The notes under the pieces are model-generated. The model ran no database searches. It had not been told where the DNA came from and worked only from the letters and a program-made list of their open reading frames with translations. Shown in pieces: positions 6,755 through 14,215 of a stretch of 17,816 bases of DNA (its first letter is position 1; every line of letters begins with the position of its first letter). Origin of the DNA: an uncultured Clostridia bacterium. GTDB taxonomy: Bacteria > Bacillota > Clostridia > Christensenellales > Borkfalkiaceae. Where the stretch lies: assembly GCA_934271725.1 (NCBI GenBank), contig CAKQSC010000019.1, positions 1 through 17,816 of the forward strand, given 5' to 3'. The position numbers were made by a program, and so were the translations under genes.

Positions 6755-7765
6755 TCAGTCTTTAATATGTTTCAAATCTATTTCGTTTGCGACGGACGTT
6801 CTGAAAAACTTTTTAATGTCCGTAACGGTGTGATAATGCGCAAGTCCCCACATAAGTTTGGTAATGGTCGCTTCCGTCGTCATATCGAACGCCTGAATCG
6901 CACCTTTTTCTATTGCCTTTCTGCCGACTTCGTATAATGAAAAGTCGGAGCCTTCGTAAAGGCATTGCGTGCAGACTATAACGGGAACGTTGCGGTTGAT
7001 GGCAAGTTCTATCTTTTTGGAAAAATCTCTTCTGACAATCTGAATACCGCCCGTGCCGAACGCTTCTATGACTATGCCCTTTATACCCGAGTCGAGAAGA
7101 AGGTCTATTATATTCGGATCCGTGCCGGGGGTGAGTTTAAGCAAAAAGACTTTCGTTTCTATATCCGTATCGAGCGAAGGGGGTTCGGAAACTTTATGCG
7201 GAGGAAGAACGTTTTCGTCTATATTAAGTCCGTTTTTGTCCACGAAACCCGCGTATTGCAGGTTTATGCTTTCAAACGCGCCGTAAGAAGAGGTTCTTGT
7301 TTTAACGCCTCTCGTGCCGAGAATAATTTTGCGGTTAAACGCTATATAAACGCCGGCGGGACCGTTTGTCGCCATTGAAAAAGCGGTGTAGATATTGCTG
7401 ACCGCGTCCGTTTCCGGTTCGCTTATGGGAATCTGCGATCCCGTGAAAACAACGGGAACGGTGGGGTTTTTCAGCATGAAAGAAAGCATGGACGCGGTAT
7501 ACGCCATGGTGTCGGTACCGTGAGTAATGACGATGCCGTCGTATTCTTTCATTGCGGAAAAAGTCGCTTCCGCAATCGTTTTCCACTCCTCCGGCTGAAT
7601 GTTGGTGGAGTCGAGCGTCATAAGGTCTTTCGCGCGGAGATCAAAGGGAAGTCTTTGCGCGTCTATACGCTTTAAGATTTCGCCGGAGCCCGCGGGTTTA
7701 AGTCCTTCTTCCGTATTTACGGACGATATGGTTCCGCCCGTTGTCAGCATAAGTATCTTTTTCAT
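6755..7765 (-). CDS. ansA: Type I (cytoplasmic) L-asparaginase
   Basis: This 336-residue enzyme hydrolyses L-asparagine to aspartate and ammonia. The length fits cytoplasmic AnsA (about 338 in Escherichia coli), and no signal peptide is present. The N-terminal TTGGTIS motif carries the nucleophile T12. The second signature, THGTDTMAY, supplies T84 and D85, and the lysine of TRGVKTRTS completes the expected second triad. SQIPISEPETDAVSN matches the family region after the core. It is the only minus-strand gene in the window, convergent with the unknown membrane gene and divergent from ftsK. Its ATG lies 8 bases after the -10 box with no Shine-Dalgarno sequence, so the transcript is probably leaderless. 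No transporter or aspartase accompanies it. Confidence 0.95.
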   Translation of the reverse strand: MKKILMLTTGGTISSVNTEEGLKPAGSGEILKRIDAQRLPFDLRAKDLMTLDSTNIQPEEWKTIAEATFSAMKEYDGIVITHGTDTMAYTASMLSFMLKNPTVPVVFTGSQIPISEPETDAVSNIYTAFSMATNGPAGVYIAFNRKIILGTRGVKTRTSSYGAFESINLQYAGFVDKNGLNIDENVLPPHKVSEPPSLDTDIETKVFLLKLTPGTDPNIIDLLLDSGIKGIVIEAFGTGGIQIVRRDFSKKIELAINRNVPVIVCTQCLYEGSDFSLYEVGRKAIEKGAIQAFDMTTEATITKLMWGLAHYHTVTDIKKFFRTSVANEIDLKHIKD

Positions 7766-7773
7766 TACGTTTA

Positions 7774-7802
7774 AGTATATAATATTTTTTTCGTTTTGGC
7801 AA
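7774..7802 (-). promoter_or_regulatory. Asparaginase promoter giving a leaderless message
   Basis: Read on the minus strand: TTGCCA (7802-7797), 17 bases, TATACT (7779-7774). The start point should fall at 7767-7765, at or within two bases of the A of the ATG (7765). The bases between -10 and ATG contain no ribosome-binding sequence. Confidence 0.75.
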
Positions 7803-7866
7803 ACGAATTACCTTAGAAAAAGCAGAAAAAAACGGGAAAAAGCGGTTTTTTCGGTTATTTTGCAAA

Positions 7867-7888
7867 CTTTTTAAAATCTTTTTAAAAT
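7867..7888 (+). repeat. Exact tandem repeat upstream of the ftsK promoter
   Basis: CTTTTTAAAAT occurs twice back to back (7867-7877 and 7878-7888). The unit is 11 bases, about one helical turn. It lies about 49-70 bases upstream of the expected ftsK start point, where A/T tracts can act as an UP element or bend the DNA. Confidence 0.7.
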
Positions 7889-7900
7889 TATCTATTTTTC

Positions 7901-7930
7901 TTGAAAATTACCCTCGCAATGTGGTATAAT
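7901..7930 (+). promoter_or_regulatory. Promoter of the ftsK operon
   Basis: TTGAAA (7901-7906), 18 bases, TATAAT (7925-7930), with TGG at 7922-7924 as extended -10. The start point is expected near 7937, leaving a 5' leader of about 46 bases. The divergent asparaginase promoter lies roughly 100 bases away, so 7803-7900 is a shared upstream region with A/T tracts and no gene. Confidence 0.8.
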
Positions 7931-7982
7931 CGAATATGTATAATCATCGGATTAAATTACTATAAATTACGGCGGTGGAGAT

Positions 7983-10900
7983 TTGAACGGATTCGGTAGA
8001 AAAAACTCAACTGATAAAGAAAAGAAGTTTAAAATATTAACGAGAGAAACGGTGGGCATGATTTTAATTCTGTTTGCTTGTTTAAGTCTTTTGTGTCTTA
8101 TAACGGGTAAGCATATTTTCGGCGTCGTCGGTGTGGCGGTTTCCTCTTTCCTTCTGGGCGTATTCGGTTGGTGCGCCTATCTCGCGACGGTCGCGCTGAT
8201 TGTTTCGGGAATCGCGCTCGTTAAGGGGGCGAAAAACAAAATACCCGTGCTTGACAGGGTTTTCATAAGCCTGTCGGTTGTATTTCTTATATTTTTGCTT
8301 AACGCCATAACGGCTAAAACCGTCGGAAAATACGGAGAGTTTTTGTCCGGCGCGTATAACCGCGGGGGAGAGTGGTTTAAAAACGCTACCGCCGGCGGTG
8401 TTTTAACGTGCATTTTCGACTGGCTGTTCTGCAAACTCGTTACGAGAACGGGAACGTACGTTCTCTATTCCCTTTTCTTCGTTATATTTTTCGCGCTCGA
8501 ACTGTTTTACAGACTCGGATTCTTTGCTTTTTCGACAAAAGACAAAGACAGGAGAAACAAAAAGAAGTTCAAAAACGTCAAGGGCGCGAGAGAATATCCC
8601 GTTGCGGATCTTGATTTTCCGAGTCTTAACGACGCCGGCGAGGATATAAACGGGCTTTATTACGGCGAGGACGATTTTAAGGAAAGAGATCCGAGAAGAA
8701 AAAAGACGGAAGACGTTCCCACGACTTTGAGATACGCGCAAGGCAATTCGGGGCTTATTCTTCTTGCTTCCGACGAAGAGCCGGACGAAAAAAGAGAAGA
8801 AATGCAGAAAAAACTCGGATATATAAAAACGCCTTACGAAATAATACCGGACGGTAACGCGGAAAACAAACAATCCGACACCAACGTGTACGATGAATAT
8901 CCTCGTCGCGAAAGAGCGGTTAAAGAAGAAAAAGAAGAGATAAAAGACGATAAAAAATCTGCGGACGAAAGATTTACGGGCGAGATAAGCGGAGAAGATT
9001 ATTTCGGCGGAAGCGTTAACGAAGGAAACGAACTCGGCGGACGGGAATATTTCGGAGATACCCGTTTTACGCCCGAACCGACAAACGAAACGCCTATAAA
9101 GAGATTTGACGAAAAAAGCGACGCGGATATTTTTGGGGGAAAGGAGGATAAACCCGCCCCGACGCGCGTTGCAAGAGATTTCGGTGCGGAAAGAAATATT
9201 CAAAGAAACGTCGACGGTCGCGTCGCGGGTGCCGACGGCAACTCGCGTATAACGCCCGCGAGAGATATTCCCGTTGAGGAAGAAAAGACGGAACGCGGAA
9301 CGGACGATTTCGATATTACAAGCGATCTTGACGGCGGTTTCGACGTTACGGGCGATTTGGACGGCGGATTCAAAGAAGAAACGAGACGGACTGAAACGAG
9401 AACGGAAAGAACCGCGGAAAGAACGACGAGAAGGGATAGCGACGTAACTCCGCCGAGTACGGGTATGTTCGACTTTACGCCCGTAAAAAGACAGCCCGAA
9501 CCGGAAGAAGAGCCCAAAATACCCGTCGTTCCCGAAAAGGAAGAGGCGCCGAAGTTTATAATGCCCGTGCATATTCCTTATAACAAGCCGTCGACGGCGA
9601 TGTTTACGGAATACCCCAGAACGTTTGAAAACAATATGGCGGAGCAAACGGAAAAGACGAGAATTATCGAAAACACTCTCGAAGGGTTTAACATTCCCGC
9701 AAAGGTCGTCAATATCGTAAAAGGACCTACGGTAACGAGATACGAACTGCAAATGCCACAGGGCATAAGCGTAAATAAAGTAAACGGCGTCGCGAACGAT
9801 TTGGCTATGAATCTTTGCGCGGCTACGGGCGTTATAATAGAAGCGCCCATACCGGGGAAAAACCTTTTCGGTATTCAGGTAGAAAACAAAAACAAAGTAA
9901 CGGTAGGACTTCGCGACATTCTCGAATCCAAAGAGTTTTCGGCGGACGGTAAGGGCAAACTGCTGTATTCGATAGGTAAAGACATCGTAGGAAACATAAG
10001 AGTGGAAAACCTTGCCAAAGCGCCTCACCTTCTTGTCGCGGGCGCGACGGGTACGGGTAAAAGCGTATGCCTTAACTCGCTTATCATAAGCCTTATCTGC
10101 AAATACGGACCGGAAGATTTGAGACTGATACTCGTCGATCCGAAACAGGTAGAGTTCTCTATGTACGCGCATATTCCGCATTTGTTGTTCGATCAGATAC
10201 TGACCGACGTTCAGACGACGATAGCGACGCTCGACTGGCTTGTAAACGAAATGGAAAGGCGTTATACCTGTTTCAGCGAAGCGGGCGTTACGGACATAAA
10301 TATGTATAACGACACGATGGCTAACGACGATATTCCCAAAATGCCGAGAATAGTCGTTATAGTCGACGAACTTGCCGACTTTATGGCTACGAGAAAAAGA
10401 GATATGGAAGACCGTATTCAAAGACTTGCGGCAAAGGCAAGGGCGGCGGGTATACATCTCGTTCTCGCTACGCAAAGACCGTCGGTAGACGTCATTACGG
10501 GCGTAATCAAAGCAAACCTTCCCACGAGAATAGCGTGCAAAGTTTCTTCCGTTACGGACGCGATGACCATTTTCGGCGAGAGCGGTGCGGAAAAACTTCT
10601 CGGTAACGGCGACCTTTTGTATAAGAGTTCTACAATGTTCAATTGCGACCGTATGCAGGGTTCTTTCGTAAGCAATGCCGAAATACACAACGCCGTAAAG
10701 TTTATAAGAGAAAACAATACCTGTTATTTCGATCCTAAAATTTTGGAGCAAATCAACAATATAGCGCACCCGATAGTAGCCGAAAGAACGGAAAACGGCG
10801 CGGAAGAAACGGCGAAGAAAGAAAGCAAGGTGGACGAGTTGTTCGACGCTGCCGTCCGCCACGTAATAAAACTCAATTCCGCTTCCGCAACGAATCTTCA

Positions 10901-11069
10901 AGCGAAGTTTCAGATAGGTTATTCGACCGCTACGAGATTGCTTCAACAAATGGTCGATAAAGGCATAGTAAGCGAATATCAGGGTTCCAAATCGAGAACC
11001 GTTCTTATGTCGCTTCAAGAATACGAAGAAAAGTATTGTAACGGAAACGGCGGTAACGGAGACAACTGA
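7983..11069 (+). CDS. ftsK: FtsK/SpoIIIE-type DNA translocase
   Basis: This 1028-residue ATPase pumps chromosomal DNA through the closing septum. Several membrane segments lie in residues about 22-185. A long charged linker (about 190-515) contains a tandem decamer, FDITSDLDGG then FDVTGDLDGG, and RT/ER-rich stretches. The motor domain has Walker A GATGTGKS (687-694), Walker B VVIVDE ending D795-E796, and the ATQRPS motif. The C-terminal gamma winged helix reads ASATNLQAKFQIGYSTATRL. That is well off the usual pattern SLLQRRFRIGYxRAAR, so DNA-sequence recognition may differ. The start is TTG 7983, just behind GGTGGAG (7974-7980). That spacing is short, and ATG at residue 26 is the next alternative. 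The gene heads an operon with rimO (3-base gap). FtsK and SpoIIIE cannot be separated from sequence alone. Confidence 0.95.
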   Translation: MNGFGRKNSTDKEKKFKILTRETVGMILILFACLSLLCLITGKHIFGVVGVAVSSFLLGVFGWCAYLATVALIVSGIALVKGAKNKIPVLDRVFISLSVVFLIFLLNAITAKTVGKYGEFLSGAYNRGGEWFKNATAGGVLTCIFDWLFCKLVTRTGTYVLYSLFFVIFFALELFYRLGFFAFSTKDKDRRNKKKFKNVKGAREYPVADLDFPSLNDAGEDINGLYYGEDDFKERDPRRKKTEDVPTTLRYAQGNSGLILLASDEEPDEKREEMQKKLGYIKTPYEIIPDGNAENKQSDTNVYDEYPRRERAVKEEKEEIKDDKKSADERFTGEISGEDYFGGSVNEGNELGGREYFGDTRFTPEPTNETPIKRFDEKSDADIFGGKEDKPAPTRVARDFGAERNIQRNVDGRVAGADGNSRITPARDIPVEEEKTERGTDDFDITSDLDGGFDVTGDLDGGFKEETRRTETRTERTAERTTRRDSDVTPPSTGMFDFTPVKRQPEPEEEPKIPVVPEKEEAPKFIMPVHIPYNKPSTAMFTEYPRTFENNMAEQTEKTRIIENTLEGFNIPAKVVNIVKGPTVTRYELQMPQGISVNKVNGVANDLAMNLCAATGVIIEAPIPGKNLFGIQVENKNKVTVGLRDILESKEFSADGKGKLLYSIGKDIVGNIRVENLAKAPHLLVAGATGTGKSVCLNSLIISLICKYGPEDLRLILVDPKQVEFSMYAHIPHLLFDQILTDVQTTIATLDWLVNEMERRYTCFSEAGVTDINMYNDTMANDDIPKMPRIVVIVDELADFMATRKRDMEDRIQRLAAKARAAGIHLVLATQRPSVDVITGVIKANLPTRIACKVSSVTDAMTIFGESGAEKLLGNGDLLYKSSTMFNCDRMQGSFVSNAEIHNAVKFIRENNTCYFDPKILEQINNIAHPIVAERTENGAEETAKKESKVDELFDAAVRHVIKLNSASATNLQAKFQIGYSTATRLLQQMVDKGIVSEYQGSKSRTVLMSLQEYEEKYCNGNGGNGDN
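9309..9368 (+). repeat. 30-base tandem duplication inside the FtsK linker
   Basis: Two adjacent 30-base units (9309-9338, 9339-9368) encode FDITSDLDGG and FDVTGDLDGG. They have diverged mainly at third positions, suggesting an old duplication kept at the protein level. Confidence 0.8.
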
Positions 11070-11072
11070 AAT

Positions 11073-12395
11073 ATGGATTACTCGAAGAAAAAAATAGGCG
11101 TTATATCTCTCGGTTGCGACAAAAACAGGGTAGATTCCGAAAAACTTTTGGGCGTTTTAAAAGAGAGAACGGAAATAACGGACGACTTGTCGCAGGCGAA
11201 TATAGTTATAATAAATACCTGCGCGTTTCTCGAAAGCGCGAGAAAAGAGGGCATCGACAATATTTTCGACGTAAACGGTTACAGGGGTAAAAACCTTGAA
11301 AAGATTATAGTAACGGGATGTTTACCGCAAAAATTCGTTAACGAAATGTTTGACGAGTTTACGGAAGTAGACGCGTTTATGGGCGTTTCTTCCTACGACA
11401 AGATATTCGACGTTCTTGACAGAGTATACGAAGGAGAAAGGGTAAACGCCGTCGAAAAGGCGGTAACCGAAAGTTACTCGAAGAGGGTTACGACGACGCC
11501 TAAAAGTTACGCGTACTTAAAGATTGCGGACGGGTGCGACAATTTCTGCACCTACTGCCTTATACCCAAAATAAGGGGAAGGTACCGTTCGACACCGCAA
11601 GAAAGGCTTATCGAAGAGGCGAAGAATCTCGGCGAAGTCGGCGAACTCGTGCTTGTCGCGCAGGATATTACGAGGTACGGCGAGGACTTGTATAAACGGC
11701 AGGCTCTTCCCGAACTGATAAGAAGTCTTTCCGGACTCGACAACGTAAAAGCGATACGGCTTTTATACGCTTATCCCGATAAACTCTCGGACGAGATAAT
11801 CGCCGAAATAAAAAACAACGGTAAAGTCGTAAAATACATAGACATTCCTTTGCAACACGCTTCCGACGACGTTCTTAAACGAATGAACAGAAAGGGTTCG
11901 TATAAGGAATATACCGCGCTCATAAAAAAACTCAAAAAAGAGATTAAAGGAATAGCGATAAGATCCACGTTTATAGCGGGATTCCCCGGGGAAACGGAAG
12001 AGGATTTCAAAACGCTTAAAAAGTTTATACGTCGGGCAAAGTTAAGAAATGCGGGATTTTTCGCTTATTCGAGAGAAGAGGACACGCCCGCTTACGGTAT
12101 GGCGAATCAGATACCCGAAGAAGTTAAACTTTCAAGGCAGGCGGAACTTTACGAAACGCAAAGAAAGGTGTCTGAAAAATACAATAAAAAGTCCGTCGGA
12201 AAAACTTTGACCGTTCTTATCGACGGATACGACGACACGGTGCTTGCGTATACGGGCAGGGCATATTTTTCCGCGCCCGATATAGACGGCAAAGTATACG
12301 TCCGTTCGGGCAGAATGCTGAAAACGGGCGAGCGCGTGCAGGTCGATATAACCGACTGCGACGAATACGATTTATACGGAGCGATAAAACAATGA
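11073..12395 (+). CDS. rimO: Ribosomal protein S12 methylthiotransferase RimO
   Basis: This 440-residue radical-SAM enzyme adds a methylthio group to the conserved aspartate of ribosomal protein S12. The N-terminal UPF0004 domain supplies the three cysteines of the auxiliary iron-sulfur cluster: C15 (SLGCDKNRVDSE), C50 (NTCAF) and C83 (TGCLPQ). The radical-SAM cluster motif is C155-x3-C159-x2-C162 (DGCDNFCTYCLIP). IDIPLQHASDDVLKRMNRKG and STFIAGFPGETEEDF are typical of the family. The C-terminal 65 residues form a TRAM domain. The SLGCDKN and GRYRSTPQERL sequences favour RimO over the tRNA enzymes MiaB and MtaB. GGAG (11058-11061), inside the end of ftsK, lies 11 bases before the ATG. The stop overlaps pgsA by 4 bases. 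Confidence 0.95.
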   Translation: MDYSKKKIGVISLGCDKNRVDSEKLLGVLKERTEITDDLSQANIVIINTCAFLESARKEGIDNIFDVNGYRGKNLEKIIVTGCLPQKFVNEMFDEFTEVDAFMGVSSYDKIFDVLDRVYEGERVNAVEKAVTESYSKRVTTTPKSYAYLKIADGCDNFCTYCLIPKIRGRYRSTPQERLIEEAKNLGEVGELVLVAQDITRYGEDLYKRQALPELIRSLSGLDNVKAIRLLYAYPDKLSDEIIAEIKNNGKVVKYIDIPLQHASDDVLKRMNRKGSYKEYTALIKKLKKEIKGIAIRSTFIAGFPGETEEDFKTLKKFIRRAKLRNAGFFAYSREEDTPAYGMANQIPEEVKLSRQAELYETQRKVSEKYNKKSVGKTLTVLIDGYDDTVLAYTGRAYFSAPDIDGKVYVRSGRMLKTGERVQVDITDCDEYDLYGAIKQ

Positions 12396-12973
12396 ACTTA
12401 CCAAACAAACTTTCGATATTAAGAATGTGCATGATACCCGTGTTCGCGGTATTCTTTCTGCTCGACGGGTACGTGCCGTATAACTATCTTATTTCGGCGA
12501 TAATATTCGTTCTTGCGGCGTTTACCGATTTTCTTGACGGAATGATTGCGAGAAAATATAACCTAGTTACCAACTTCGGCAAGTTTTTGGATCCCATCGC
12601 GGACAAGGTGCTTGTCGCCACGGCGTACGTGCTGATATGTCTTATTCCTTTCCCGAGTTACACGGCGCAGAAACTCATAGCCGTCGCCGTTGCGATCATT
12701 CTTGCAAGGGAACTTATAATTTCGGGCTTCCGTATGCAGGCGGCTTCTATGCAGATAGTGCTTGCGGCGGACAAAACGGGAAAAATTAAGACCGTTTGTC
12801 AGGACGTTTCCATAGTGGTGTTGCTGTTGAGTTTCGACTTTCCGCTTATGGCGGGCAAGGTGAGCGTTTTAAACACGATAGGTTTGTGTTTTTTAGGACT
12901 TGCCGTCGTAATGACGATTGTTTCGGGGCTTAATTACATTCTCAAAAACAAGCAGGTTCTTAAAGACGAGTGA
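12392..12973 (+). CDS. pgsA: CDP-diacylglycerol-glycerol-3-phosphate 3-phosphatidyltransferase
   Basis: This 193-residue inner-membrane enzyme makes phosphatidylglycerol phosphate, the committed step to phosphatidylglycerol and cardiolipin. The CDP-alcohol phosphotransferase signature is complete: D46-xx-D49-G50-xx-A53-R54-x8-G63-xxx-D67-xxx-D71. NKLSILRMCMIPVF at the N-terminus is the usual PgsA opening. Several membrane helices follow, up to GLNYILKNKQ. The length is normal for the family. The start overlaps the rimO stop (ATGA), and cinA begins one base after its stop, so the three genes are co-transcribed and probably coupled. CDP-alcohol enzymes for phosphatidylserine share the motif, but the N-terminal sequence and the pgsA-cinA-recA context favour PgsA. 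Confidence 0.95.
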   Translation: MNLPNKLSILRMCMIPVFAVFFLLDGYVPYNYLISAIIFVLAAFTDFLDGMIARKYNLVTNFGKFLDPIADKVLVATAYVLICLIPFPSYTAQKLIAVAVAIILARELIISGFRMQAASMQIVLAADKTGKIKTVCQDVSIVVLLLSFDFPLMAGKVSVLNTIGLCFLGLAVVMTIVSGLNYILKNKQVLKDE

Positions 12974-12974
12974 T

Positions 12975-14159
12975 ATGAGAAGGGCTTTTATAGATTTCGA
13001 TACGACGGGCGAGCGCGCGAAGTATACGGAAAAAATCAAAACGGCTTTTTTTGACAGGGGCGTAGAGTTTACAACCTTTTTTTCGGTAAGCGGAAAAGAC
13101 GCCGTGGAGTTCGGTCGCTTGTTTGAATACGTAAAAACGAATTACGACTGCGCGGTGATGTGCGCCGGACTGAACAACACGTATAGCGTCAAAGAAATAA
13201 TAACGGATAAAACGGGCTTGACGCTTACGGAAAGCGAAACTGCGAAAGAAAGGCTTGTCGGAAAAGAGGAACTTGAAAATTATTCGGAAGATTTATATCT
13301 CATTCCAGAGGACGCCACCGTCATTCCCAACGATAAAGGGCTTTTTCAGGGGTATATGATCGAAGCGGACGTAACGCTTATAGTCATATCCGACGACGAG
13401 AACGAGGGGTTCGAGATGCTCGAATCTTACGTAATACCCTATCTCGAAGGCAAAAACGCGCCCGAAACGGAAACGCAATATTTCAAGTTATACGGTTGCC
13501 CCGCCGGGAAAACGGAAAGTTTTAAACAGCGGGCAAGCGGGATAAAGGGCGGAAGGCTTCGTGTAAAAACGGAATACGGCGATTCGTCGGTCGTGTTTTC
13601 ATACCCGAAAGAAGAAAGTTATACGGCGGACGGACTCGTTAAAGAAATGACCGTTGCGTTTGAAAAGTATTGCTACGCGTGTTCGGACGTAAGCGAAGAA
13701 GAAACTCTCGTAACTCTTCTTAAAACGAAAGGGCTGACTCTCGGAACTGCGGAGTCGTTTACGGGCGGAGGAATCGCCTCGGCGATAGTTTCCGTTCCGG
13801 GCGCAAGCGCGGTGCTTAAAGACGGCGTAGTGTGTTACAGCGAAGAGGCTAAACGAAAACGCGTTGCGGTTTCGGCAAAAACGCTCGAAGAGCAGGGCGC
13901 GGTAAGCGGAGATACCGCTTACGAAATGGCGGTAGGACTTATTCGCGGAGGGGTGGATTTCGCAATCGCGACAACCGGGCTTGCGGGGCCGGACGGCGAC
14001 GGTTCGGGCAAACCCGTGGGGCTGTGCTACATAGCGGTCGGCACGAAAAACGGCGTGTTCGTAGTCGAACGTATTTTTAAAGGAAACAGAGAAGAGATAA
14101 TAAAGCAAGGCGTAAAAACCGCGCTTTTCAGGGCGATTAAACTTGCGAAAGAATTGTAA
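12975..14159 (+). CDS. cinA: CinA-like protein with intact C-terminal and degenerate N-terminal domain
   Basis: This 394-residue protein has the two-domain CinA layout. The C-terminal domain (about 240-394) is the NMN-deamidase (PncC) type, with A259-E-S-F-T-G-G265 in place of the usual AESCTGG, VPGASAVLKDGVVCYSEEAK, and TTGLAGPDGDGSGKPVG. It is expected to convert nicotinamide mononucleotide to nicotinic acid mononucleotide. The N-terminal MoCF-like domain, which in CinA hydrolyses ADP-ribose, has lost its signatures: no GDELL-type motif follows the first strand, and the usual GGLGPTxDD is replaced by AGLNNTYSVKE (64-74). PNDKGLFQGY keeps a trace of the later domain. The start is ATG 12975, one base after pgsA. 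A TTG start at 12918 would lie inside pgsA and add residues unlike the family. It precedes recA, as in many bacteria. Confidence 0.9.
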   Translation: MRRAFIDFDTTGERAKYTEKIKTAFFDRGVEFTTFFSVSGKDAVEFGRLFEYVKTNYDCAVMCAGLNNTYSVKEIITDKTGLTLTESETAKERLVGKEELENYSEDLYLIPEDATVIPNDKGLFQGYMIEADVTLIVISDDENEGFEMLESYVIPYLEGKNAPETETQYFKLYGCPAGKTESFKQRASGIKGGRLRVKTEYGDSSVVFSYPKEESYTADGLVKEMTVAFEKYCYACSDVSEEETLVTLLKTKGLTLGTAESFTGGGIASAIVSVPGASAVLKDGVVCYSEEAKRKRVAVSAKTLEEQGAVSGDTAYEMAVGLIRGGVDFAIATTGLAGPDGDGSGKPVGLCYIAVGTKNGVFVVERIFKGNREEIIKQGVKTALFRAIKLAKEL

Positions 14160-14215
14160 AAAGCAAATCTCTCAAAACCGTAAAGTAAAAAAATAAATTA
14201 TAAGGAAATATAACA

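Noticed and set aside
7825..7860. A-run and T-run around GGGAAAAAGCGG as a possible terminator
   Set aside because: The stem would be almost entirely A-T, it lies upstream of both divergent genes, and there is no transcript for it to end.
8403..11018. 871-codon open frame on the minus strand opposite ftsK
   Set aside because: It is antisense to a certain gene, has an Arg/Phe/Tyr-heavy composition with no domain, and is explained by codon use in ftsK that avoids stops on the other strand.
12918..12974. Upstream TTG start for cinA
   Set aside because: It lies within pgsA, lacks a ribosome site, and adds residues that do not fit the family. ATG 12975 directly after pgsA is better.
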